Positions 43,210 through 55,420 of a stretch of 64,000 nucleotides of DNA are shown here, in pieces (position 1 is the stretch's first letter; each line of letters begins with the position of its first letter). Made by a program: the position numbers and the translations under genes. The notes beneath the pieces are model-generated. The model made no database searches. It worked only from the letters and a program-made list of their open reading frames with translations, and was not told the DNA's origin. The stretch is from Syngnathus acus (Eukaryota; Chordata; Actinopteri; Syngnathiformes; Syngnathidae), in the NCBI RefSeq assembly GCF_901709675.1, contig NC_051087.1, forward strand, positions 10,647,884 through 10,711,883, written 5' to 3'.

Positions 43210-43570
43210 CTTGCTCTTAATGTCACGGATCGGAATGGACCAGGGTTTATTGAGGGAAAAGGTAGTTGGAAGGGAGGATGAAGGGAACAAGACCAACAGA
43301 ACCGGCAAACTAACATAACTTAACGGACCTACCGACAGACTGGCTAACCGAAACAGAACTGACAAAGACAGGAACCAAGAGATGAGAAGACATCACGACA
43401 TCATCGATCCGCCAAGAGAGTGAGGGGCAGACAGGACTTAAATACATGACAGGTAACAAGAGGCAGGTGACTGTGACTACATTGATTGTGAGGTAACACA
43501 GGAGGGGAGGGGCGACGCGAACAGAAACCATGGTAACAGTCATAATAAAGACGATTCGTGAGACTTAATT
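43210..43570. repeat. Probable dispersed repeat copy
   Basis: The wording gacaaagacaggaaccaaga, gagtgaggggcagacaggac, ttaaatacatgacaggtaac and ggaggggaggggcgacgcga recurs in fish genomes as an interspersed repeat (from memory). Class unknown. Confidence 0.5.
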
Positions 43571-43849
43571 ACACTGCATCTCATTCAGTGAAGCTCAGTG
43601 TTGGTTGAGATGCTGCTGCGCAACGTGGCACTACCGCAACAGACTTGCCCTTATAGTACTACAAAAACTCATAAATTGATTGCATCAAAATCGCCAATGT
43701 AGCGGGGAACGAAGGCTAGTGGGTGAAACGCTGTAAGTATACCACATTAGCCTTGGCGGAGGTCTCTGTTGAGCTTTTCCATGCCTCATGTTTCTCCATC
43801 CTGAGACACTCTCATCCACAAGACACACAGTCTATCTCCTCTCTCGACA

Positions 43850-44640
43850 CCCCCCAGCCTTAATTGGGAGTCAGGGAGAGCAGTGGAAATCGCATTAACG
43901 CGGGCCCTGTCTGGGTGTGCCATCCATCTTCTTTTTTATTACACCGCGCCGGGGCTGCCTGGGCGCTGCCGTTCGATTTGTCACCGGCCTCGTTCGCTGA
44001 TAACAGGCATTTGTCATCGCCTTGCCTCCCTGTTAATGTCATCATCTCCTCCCTGACAGCGGCGGCCCTCCGCTGGGGAGCGCTGGCGACAAAGCACATC
44101 CGTCACGCGAATATTTCCACGGCTAAAGGGACCGCGCACCGCAATAAGCCACATTAAGGCACTTATGAAGGCTGCAGCGCGGGCATGCGCGCGCGCACGC
44201 GCCCGTGCTCTTCCGTCAGACACGCACGCGAGGAGTGTGCTCGTTAGTGCAGCGTGAGGGAGGGGTAGAGGTGGGGGCAGACTGGGAGAGGAAGAGGTAA
44301 TTTGTTGCAATTAATTACACAGTGAGTGTGGCTTTGTTGTGTGGGAGAGCATTTTATCTGTTGGACTTCTTCCTGCGCCAGCCTGTGATGCTATTTGGCT
44401 GATTTATCGACTGGCTCTGCCGGAGGGCCTGTGCGCTCGCTCTCACGTGTTCCATAATGTTATCCACGCACCCATGCGGTGTGCAGACTGAGTGACAAGG
44501 CACACTTTGTCGGAAAGGCCGTTTCTATTATGTGCAGACACACATTTTGGTCATATCTCTCGGACGGAAACATTTTGTCATTCAACAACTCCAGAGGTTG
44601 GACCCCTCCTCTCCTTTTTCAGTCCTTCTTTACGTGACAG
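43850..44640. promoter_or_regulatory. Candidate conserved non-coding cluster
   Basis: CpG-containing, complex block: gcattaacgcgggccctgtc, ttcgctgataacaggcattt, tccctgttaatgtcatcatc, cacatccgtcacgcgaatat, gatgctatttggctgattta and ccataatgttatccacgcac. It is the most GC-rich gene-free part of the window apart from the left edge. No splice-supported exon was found. Confidence 0.4.
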
Positions 44641-45190
44641 CAGATCGTAGCAGAAAATGCTGGGATGCATTCGGTCAAACACTGAAAATTAGTTGATGTT
44701 TATAGCACTAGCCAATGAGGGGTCATCAGGGTCATCACACGCGCACTCGTAAAACACTGTTGCAGGTACTACAGATTTTTTCCCCCCCACTTGTAAGTGT
44801 ATGATAGGATTTATATGTGAATTACATAGCAACCCCCTTCCATCTCGTACATTCAGTCCTCTCTGAGTAAAATGGACATGCAAGCATGTGACAATATTTT
44901 TTGTCTTCGTGCGTGTTAGTTCCGCAGGAGGTCTGACAGATGGATCAAGTAGCCGAAAGGGATCCTTCAGTATGGCTATCACTGTCACATGACACATGCA
45001 TGGCGCGTTTGTTATTCAGGCTGCAGAAGAGCACGTTTATGATCATGGCAGCTTTCACACACTGGGAGAGAGCAAGGTTGCACAACACAAGGGGCGGACA
45101 TTATGTTTTAATGTCTCATTTCCATGTTGATGATGGAATAGCATGGTTGATTCTCATACGCTGTCTGTTGCCTCATCGTCAAATGTAACA
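44640..45190. promoter_or_regulatory. Candidate conserved non-coding element
   Basis: Complex patches at 44695-44770 (caatgaggggtcatcagggt) and 44920-45080 (gacagatggatcaagtagcc, cgtttatgatcatggcagct). Frames across it lack motifs. Confidence 0.3.
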
Positions 45191-46050
45191 TTCAAACATC
45201 AAGTCTTTAAAAAATATTTTTTTTCTCGGAGCTTCAGGGATTATTATCATTATTTAATCTGTTATTGAGATAACTATTTTGCTCATTCATTATTAGGTCC
45301 ACAACTGATGAATAAATAAATGCGCTCTGACCAACTACTTATAGTTCTTCTTAGTTATATTCTTGGAGCAGGCTTCATAAGCAATAAAAAACATTCTACA
45401 ACTTTAAAGCCCAAGAAATGGAGCATTATTAAACAATAATGCCGCCCCTTCGGCAAGTGACACAAAGAGGAGATTGTCAAAAAGTTGTAAAACATTTAAA
45501 ACATTAATGGGTTCTAAATTCCTAATTTTATTGAATACTTCTTGTCTCTGACTACACATTTTTTTATACAAAGAAGTATTTTCATATACACGACACCAAC
45601 AAGCATGTTGATAAATAACTCACATAACTACATAAAATGACTACTACAGTAGTCACAATATCTCTCTTAAATAAAAAGAGATAAACATCACATTCGGAGT
45701 GTGAGAACTGTAGGACAAAATTACATTTTGGGGTGTCAAGACATTCGCAATGCACTCGACATTGACATGTCCCCCTTCTGAGGTGTTATATTTACATACA
45801 TATATGAATGCTCACAAGATGTGTTCAGATATGTGCAGATTGGGTTGTGGAACAAATGTCCTGGATAAATGACGATTAAAATGCTCATACGCTTAATTGC
45901 CATGTGACTTTTGAGTCACACACAGTAAAGATTCTCTTAAAACATTGTTGATTGGAACACGGAAGGATAGACATGTGAGTTGAGCCCATAATGTGCCTTA
46001 TACACATCTGTCAGTTTTATAAAAAAAAAATAAATGTAAAGGTCCGCCTT
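45190..46050. other. 3' flank of the transporter gene
   Basis: AT-rich; probably includes the transporter 3' UTR. A minus-strand AATAAA complement (tttatt) is at about 45527. No other feature. Confidence 0.45.
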
Positions 46051-49000
46051 CTACTTTACATCTCGATGGCCCAGCGTCCCATAGCCGTTCATGTGAGACA
46101 TTTTCAGAAGCTCATTGGATGTCAGCTCCTCTTCAAGGAGGTTGTTTTTGGTGGCAAACATTTGACTGATTTCCATGAAGGTTTTGTTCTTGGTCTCGGG
46201 AATGATGAAGATGGTGTAGACGGCCACTCCCAGGCATATTGCACAGAAGATGAGGTAACAGTAAGGACCGGTGGCCAGCTGTGGAGGACACATGAAGGAA
46301 AAAAAAAAATCTATTGCAGTGTGGCCACGTTGTTCTACTCTATCCCGCCGGCTGTATTATTATAACTGTCTTATCTCCCATGTTGAGGAAAATGCTTTGT
46401 TACAGCTGCAGCAGTTGTGAAAGGACCATATAAATAAAGTTGAGTGAACAGGACTGTTTTAATTGTTGTGCATCGCAGAGGATTGTTTATGTATAGTAAA
46501 AACCCCCACTAATATTCAAAGAAATAAGATGCCAAACCTTAGAACATTTTGTTTGGTTCGTACCATTTTATAATGATACATGCTAACAAATAGGCGTCAT
46601 CATCGTCAAATTCGTAGAACTCTGTTTTCATGGACGACCCATGCGGGAATGCTTTTAGTTTATGTTTTATGTAGTGTCGGGCCAAACTTGGTTGTACCCG
46701 TTTGGGGATTTGCCTGACCACTCAGCGCCATATTGGCTATTGCAACATAGCGAGGGTGTGTCCTTTGACGTGTGCCTGACGCACCTTACAATATGGTGGA
46801 TGGAGGTCAGACTAAAGTTTGGTGCGTTCCATTTACCTAAAAAGTAAGTGCTGGGAATGCCATGCTAGAATTAAGCTGGTGACCATCATTCAAGCTTTTC
46901 TCATGCTTGCCTTGTCCGAATATAAACAACAAACATGCAACCTTCATACACGGCGCATGAAGAGGAAACAGCAAGATGCAGAAGGGGTGCCTCTAACGCT
47001 TTGCCAGTGTGAGGACCCCAGTTCAAAATCATCGACCCCCAACATCCTCTGGACACACAGCTGTGGTGTCCTTGAGCAGGACAATGACATACTGGACTGC
47101 CCTCAAGCCATTTCAGTTGTCCCCCGTTGCTACAATGTGTGCCTTTAACGATGTGTGTTGGCCGTGTCCACTACTGCGACAGGTCAAATGCAGAGGTGCA
47201 GATCTTTTGCGTGAAGATAACAAATAAAGATTATTATTCTACTCTATTGTTTACAAAAAGTAAGAGGGTATTCATCACAGCTTATATAGACTGGTGTCTT
47301 TTTTTTTTTTTGTCTGCGTGTGTGTTTGGCTCCCTCTCTTTCTTTAGGTTTCTACTGGAACAGAGTAGGAGATCATGCTGAACATGGAACACTTTTGCAC
47401 AATATTTCTGCATCACAAAGCCCCAGTTAAAATAGAGATATGTTAGGAACACACAAATGGAGTTACAAGACATGCAAATGAAAATGAGTTAAAGTGGTGT
47501 TTCTCAACCTTTATTGACCCAAAGCGCACCCTTAAAATTGCTGGGTTGAAAACAACCCAACTTGGGTTAAAAATTGGACCGACCCAGGTGGCCAAAACAA
47601 CCCACCCGTTGTTTTTTTTGTTTTTTTTTTGCAAAACACATTTAAATCAACTTTATAAGATGTGATAATTTAGTCACAGACTTTCCCAAAAAGTGGTATG
47701 CTTTTCTTTCAGAAATGACGGAATGACATTGGGTTCAAAATGCACAAAGCTGTAAACTGCTACTTTGCCTTGCTGGGAGCTAAGCAACTCTAATTCTCTG
47801 ATTTTAGAATTGCCCCAGTCGGAATATAAATTCACTCTCTCGTTTTGGTTAATGTTGCAAGACAAGTGTGCTCTTAACAATCTGTTAAATGTGTGTTGTG
47901 TTAAGTAATTCATTTTCAGACTTGACCCAATAGCCCATACTATGCTACTGTCGTTTGTTTTGATAGCCAAGCAAAAGTGAAACTCGCAATCGCCACGATG
48001 GACAATTTAGAGCAGCGGTTACCACTGGCAGCCCCCAAGTAATGAATCATACACAGACCTGTTCTAAAAACAGCTCACCAGAGAAATTACACTCCCGATA
48101 GCCTAATAATGATTCAATCATTGTGGATAATGTGAGAAATCATTAAACTGATCAGTGTCTTCACATAGATTCATATTATTTACTTAAATATGATCATTTA
48201 AAGTAATTCGAGCAAATCTGTTATTTCCAAAGTGTGGATCAAAATGGTAGCCCTTCATAAGAAATAGTATCTCACAAATTTTGTGGTTCTGAAATGTAAT
48301 TCCTTAGCATTTGCATCTACCAAAAGGGTTTCCAATAAATCTTTTGGGATAGTTTTATGTCAACTCGTGAAGTTCACCAGATCAAATTGAAACCTTCACA
48401 TGCAAGCCAATGTCATTAGATCAATAATTAAGAGTAAAAGAATGAAAGTGTTCTGACCTCAAGAAAGGGAAAGACAAAGCCAATGGTGAAGTTTGATAAC
48501 CAGTTGAGACAACCTCCCATCGTGTAGGCTGCTGGTCTGTGCGACTGTTTGAACAGCTCCGCCGTGATCAGGAAGGGCACGCCGGCTACGAGAGATTGTG
48601 AAAAATGTCCGATTTCTTAATCTGAAGCACTTCAGAAGATACCAGTTTTACTCAGCAGACAGAGTCTGTCTGTCTTGTAGTAAATAAAGTGAGTTACCAC
48701 AGACAGTTTGGTGCTATAAAATTTAATCGGCAAATAGTTTTCCAGAAATTAAAGCAGTGACTTTTCTTAACTAAACATAAACGCAATAAAAACATTCCGT
48801 TATGCTCCTTTTCCAAAATGTAATTTATTTTGTGACGAGGAAGACATTTTCCAAGTTGGAAATGGGCCAAACCACAAGAAAACCACCTTAGTCAGTAATT
48901 TTTTTGTTCACTGATTTTTTTTTTCAGATTGTCTGTTGGCTTCAAATACACAATTCTTCATTGTTAAAAGTGATGAAGGAGAAAGATGCATTTTCTCTCC

Positions 49001-52000
49001 AATGCTCCAACGATAAGTATTACAAATGCCGTCCTCGTTATCTGCGCATGATAATTGCGCAGATGAAGGTTTAATATTGTCGGGCTAATAACTAGGCCAT
49101 AATTTGTCAACATCTGCGGTATGTATGGGAGGCGTCACGGTGCGTGCAGGCTTTAGTCTGACGGAAGCTGCATTCATCATGCCGAGCTGATGAACAATGA
49201 GCCATTAAAAGTCTAATTGCGGCAACACAAACCCTCGTCTGTGCGCCGAAGTATAGATTTTTGCCTGCTTGACGAATGACGTCGTGTATGCCGGATTCTC
49301 CCCAATTCATCATCCTTGCAGGTCCGCTCAACATGGCTTCCAATGTTGTAAATGATTGCCTCTTAATTCACTTCACTCAACTCTTTCTCTTGTATAAATG
49401 ACTGTGGGAATGGATGTAGTGTGGCACTTAAGACTTCCTAATTTACAAGACTAATGAATTACAATATCTGTGTGCAGGCGAGATGGAGAAAGAGAGAGGG
49501 AGGGGATGGCGTTGGCTCTATCATGTCCAGGAGGAGGCAGTGTTACCTTGCGCACAGGACATGACCCACTAGTTGGCCTAAAATTGGGCGGCTTGAACCC
49601 AAATGTTAAGTATCTGGAGTCATCCTACAGTCTTGCATGAACAATTTAAAGAATATATACACCACATTGACAACTGTGGGATTGTCCCTCAAAATTTGCA
49701 AAATAACTGCTCCTGTACTTAATATTTTTAACAAATCAATACATCACAAATGTATCTATATGTAACTGGAATTGCCGTAATTCCCGGACTACAAGTTGCT
49801 GCTTTATAATCCAATTAGAATTCAACTGAATGACCAAACACAATGAAAATTCCGTTTACTTGTGACTTGATCTATTCTGATCTGCTATTGACATGCGCCA
49901 CTACATTAATCAGAACAGTCGTTCTACACCCATGTGACACGGGGGAGATCGATGTAAACATCACGTGATTTATCAAGATGAGTTCAAGTGCATCAACAAC
50001 AATGTCACTACCCATTAAAAAAAAATAATAATTATGCACTGACTAGTCGCAGCGATCAATGACTTTTCTGGGAGGCTCCTGTGTCTAGCAATGTTCAAAT
50101 GTTTATGGAAATTATTATTATTATTTTTAAAACCATCTGTGTGACATGTTTCTTTGTACATATCCCATTATAAAGTGGAGACGCACAGCAATATGTACAC
50201 ATTTTTGTGTGTCTAAATTGAGATATTGCGGCCTCAAATCAGGTGTGTTTTGTAGTCCAGAAATTACGGTATTATAATAATAAAAACACATTTTGCTCTT
50301 GAAATAAAATGTACGGTGATGGGATGGATGGGTGACTGGAGTTGACAGTCTGAATGTTGAAATGAACATTTTGTGGATTAACATTTTAGACAAAGTGGCA
50401 CTGTTGTTTGTGCATTCATTTTGCTGCACAATGAAATTAGTAGCAATGTTCCTTTCAAAATATGATGTTATAATATTGAGTCTGCGTTTTGTTTTCAAGC
50501 CACAGACCAAAGTGTAAAAAGAAAAAGTCATTAAAGAACTGTAAGGGAAGACGGTAAGCAAAAATATAAAGTGGAAACAATTGTCGCTAATTGGTACTTT
50601 GATATAGTATTCACCTGGACCGATGCAGAAGCCAGCAATAATCCCAACCACGCAGCCCACGCTGATGTAGCGCATAAAGGACAGCTGCTCCTGTAATTGG
50701 TCAAGCAAGTCATCATATTAAAGTTCAAAACTATGATTGAAGTGGTGAAATCAAATGTTGGTGTACCTGGAAGAGGACCGACACAGTGATCCCAACACAG
50801 CAGAGGCTCATGAAGATATAACCACCAATCATCAGAGGTCTCCGACCTACACGCTCAATTGCAAAACACTGCAAGATAGGAAACAAGGTGGCCATCAACT
50901 GTCTGCTTTAAACATCAGCATCTAATTCATTTGTCTGCATCTAACAACAGTTTGTAAATCCATTCATTATTTCATCTCGAAAACAACCATACTACACAAT
51001 ACAATTTTTTCCTCTGTTATTCATATGTGGCAGGTTTTCTTAGCATGTGTGCACTCACACCCAGCATTCCGGAAATGACCTCGATGGCTCCGGTTCCCAC
51101 TGTGGTATACTGAATATGGGGTTCTGGAATTCCAGCATTCTTGAATATATCATTTGTGTAGAACCAAATCTGAAATTGAGAATAACAAGACAACATCATG
51201 TGAAAAGTCTCATTTGCATGCATTTCATCATTGTGATCATTAGCATCCCAGCCCACGTCACTCACTCATTCATTTTAGTGGCAGCAAATCATCTGGAGCA
51301 ACATGACAAGCACTCCCTTTGAAATTAATTTGTGTATTGTCATTAATAACATTCTGCTGATGCAACATCTATCTCTTAGATGAAAACGGACAATAAAACC
51401 AAATGATTAAGTGTCAAGGAATGAGTTTGTGAACTCCATCCTTAAATTTTAGACAAATTTTTCAAGATGAGCAGAGCAAGCAGCGAGTGAGCTCAAACAG
51501 CTCCGAGCCTGATGTCATCCCTCAAGGTGCAGCACAAGGCTGGCACCCTGAGGGCTCCTGGCACTTGCCTGCAAGCACTCATCTGAATCTTCTGAACCCA
51601 CCTGTCCTCTAAGCTCCATTTGGATCCCGTTTATAACTTTGCTGTCAAGTAAAAGGTGAGCCGCATACTGCTGTGAATATCATAAAACTGAAGGTCACGA
51701 TCCAAATGTAACATTCAAAGGAAAGGGTAAAGAATATAACGTTAATGTCATTCATGTTTTATAAGCATGTTCCCTCCTTTGGTTTCTAACACGTCCAATT
51801 AACAAGAAAGTAGCCTGTAAAGTGGCAGATGGAATATGGCATAAGAAACTCCAATTTTAATAGCTGCCGACAGCACGTTTCAGGCATCCGTGTGAAGTGT
51901 GCATGTTCTGCCTTTAGTACATGTGGCACTCACTTTTATTTACCGTATTTTCTGGACTATAAGGCGCACCTAATAACCTAACATTTTCTCAAAAGCCGAC

Positions 52001-55000
52001 AGTGTACCTTATAGTCCGGTGTGCCTTATATATGGACCAAATTCCTAAATTTAAACTGGCCCGAAGCATTGTGTCATGAAATCAATCATAAGTGGCCCGC
52101 TGAAGACTAGGAATCATGACTCAAAAAAACTATGGATCATTATTTTGTGATTATAAAGTAATTTGTTGCGTCTGAAGTTATGTGCGTTACTGTGGACTGG
52201 TCGCCAGACATTCACAGAACGTGAAACATCCGTTCTTTCCACTCAGCTGGTTTTTCCATTTTCTCTGCTCAGCTTTTCCCTTTTGTGCCAGCTGGTATAA
52301 AGAAAGAAGGAGAGTTTCTTCTTTCTAAGCGCAACATCCTGAGACTGTACACTCAGCAGAAAAGGGAGTCTTGATGACATGAATCAAGAAAATGGTCCCC
52401 AGTGATGAACAGCTAAGTGAATGCCTCAAGAGCAGAAACCCCACGATGACAAGCAAAACTAATGTGAACCACTCATGTAGAGGGGTACAGTGGATAGGGA
52501 AGACCAAACGCTAGTATGTGAGACACAGTTACAGAAACATCTGTCGAGAATTGGCAGCAATTATGTTTAGGGGTAGAAGTGGGCTTGATCCATCCAAGTG
52601 CTGCCTCTCAAGTAAGTTACGACATGATAAGTTGCATAGGAAATAGATGGCTGGATGGAACTCGCATGTGTTCATTATGAATGCTTGAAAATGTAAAACA
52701 CGCTTCATGTTCATGTTCCGGTGTGGCAGTCTGGAACATCTGGGACTGGCAGACCCAGCGGGGTGTACTCCTGCTGGGATGTTGTTGTAGCACGTGCCTG
52801 AAGCTTCCACTGGCACAGTGCAGTGAGTGTTGCCTGTATGTAGATGTATCAACCCTCCAATGGGGGCCAGCGCTCTGAGAGGAGACCTGAAGATAATGAG
52901 GCGTGGTTGTTTGCCCCCTGCTTAGTGGGACTGTGATATATGGACAGGAAGGCATACAGATGGAGGGAGCACAGCAGGGAGCTGCCATAATAACTGCGCA
53001 AACATGAGCGAGTCAATCCAACTTTCCTCGACTCACCGCATCAATGCCAGACAGCTGCATGCCGATGTTGACCACCACAATGGTGATGACTTGCCAGCGA
53101 ACGCAGCGGTCCATAAGGAGTCCACACACAGATACAGTCTGGGTGGAGGACAAAGAGCGTTGTTCCTCCTGCATCTCCTCCACCTCCAACTGGATGTTGC
53201 CTTTAGCGCGGAACCACTTGAGAGCTGGAGGATAGAAGACATGCCATTTTAAATCTGATAGATAAACGAACTATTTTAGTCAGACATCCTGCAAACTGAT
53301 CGCTTATCAAGGCAAACAATGATGTCATTCTTAGAAAAGAACTCAAGTGGGATATAATATGTAATGAGTCCAGTCATCTTAATGAGGACAAGTATAGAAA
53401 ATGGATAATTCCAAACCTGCAATGGTGGCATGAACATTTCCTTTTTCTATCAACAGGTACCGTGGGCTCTCAGGAAACCATGGCAACAGCATCAGCTGGA
53501 CCAGGGTTGGAAATACTATCAGGGACATGAGCAGAGGCCAGTGCTCTTCCTGTAAGGAATCAGCAGCTCAAACGTACAGTAGAAGACTCATGTTGAACAC
53601 CATTATGTTAGTACCTTTCCCATCAGCTCTTGGAGCCCCAGGACCTGGGCAATGAAGACCCCAAGACAAATATGGATGCTCGGAATAAGACCCAGGAAAC
53701 CTCGTACATTCTTGGGAGCAATCTCACCAAGGTACATTGGCACCACACTGAGAGAGATACCTGTTCCATCAAAGAGAGAGTTTCAATGCTTTTTTTCAAT
53801 TTGATGATATTAGACATATTTTCCGATTTTTTTTTTTAATGACATAATCCGAATAATACGGCATGCTTTTGGAATTCGGGGTACAGATGGTCTTACCGGA
53901 ATGTACTCCAACAATGAAGCGCCCGATGATGACCATGGCTGGTGCCCTCCATGCTCTGCTGAGGCCCATAAGACCTCCTCCAACAAACACAAGCACAGTT
54001 GATCGCACCAACGTCCCCTTCCTGTTCAGACACATACATTTTGATTGAACAATAGGTGTTGTTAGCCACCGAATTGTAAAGTATTTGATATTGACTATGA
54101 CACCATTAACACACTGACCTTCCATACTTGGTTACGAGTCTTCCCACTAACAAGGCTCCAATCATTCCACCAATAGCAAAGATAGACACAGTGAGGGAAT
54201 ATAAGACTGTGAGGTGCCTCTCATCTGGAATCCAGTTATAATTTTCTTGAAGTGTTTCGTTGTAGAAGTTTTTGATGTACTGGTGGAGGAAAATAAGTTA
54301 CTAATGCGACGACTGTATTTGAGCTGCCAAGCATTCAAGACAATATAAAACGATGACAAACAAGCACAATCGTATCAATACACCAAATATAGTACCAAAT
54401 TCAACCATCATCATCTTAATAGAATTTAGTTAGAAACTGCACAAATAGTGCAACAATAAATGAAACTCATCTGAACTGTTTTTCTGCAATATTTGCTGTT
54501 ACAATTCTCCTTGCCAAAGAATTAATACTGTTGGAAAACCTGTTTGTTTTCCTTTTACATATTTAAAGAGCTCTCTTCCAAAAGAAGATAAACGTAAAGT
54601 AATTGATCTTACATGACGATCGTTGTGTAAAGACCATATTAGCTCCTCTATTAACCAATGAATTGTTTGAACAGGCAAAATATATTTGTTTGTAAAATGT
54701 TCAATATGAATAAAAAAATGTCATGCTGTCATGTCAATGTCACGTTTCCCTAAAAAATAAAAATGTATTTATGTACTGTACAGTGCGATGGAAAACAGCT
54801 CTTTATATAATGCACTTGAACATAATGTTTGTGGAAGGTCCCTATTGTGTCTTGAGAGGTTTGATAAAAGGATCAGAATGAAAACGCTAACATGACTAAC
54901 CAATGAGCGGTGACTATGATTTTAGGTCCATAGAATCCATTACGTGACAACAACCTATAATATGGCAACGGCCCATAACGAAATAAATTTGCCCTTTTTA

Positions 55001-55383
55001 AAAAAACATAAATAGGCCCATAACCTAATAACTGTTCAATACTGTAATAAAGGTCTTGGACCTATAATGTAACAACTTACCTTTGACCAATACCATAATA
55101 ACATGTTATTGGCTGTTTGTTACATTATTGGCCTAGAAAAAAAATGAATAAATCTTTTCAAATGTTATAACGGAGCCCATGATGTAATAAGACACTAATA
55201 TCACTTAATTTAACTTTTTCATTTTCGCATTCATGGTCTCTGTGCCAAAGAACTGATTGTCTACCAGTCCACGTTAGTCTGCTTTTTGGCCAAAATCAGC
55301 TGGGTAAGACTCCAGCTCCCCACAACCCTGCGCAGAATATAGAAAATGGATTGAATTTTGTTTTGGATGTTCGAAATAAAGAT

Positions 55384-55420
<37 letters not shown>

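Noticed and set aside
50127-50708. 193-codon minus-strand frame including [13 protein letters not shown]
   Set aside because: Only 50615-50690 is a real exon; the rest reads through the donor into intron and the MITE.
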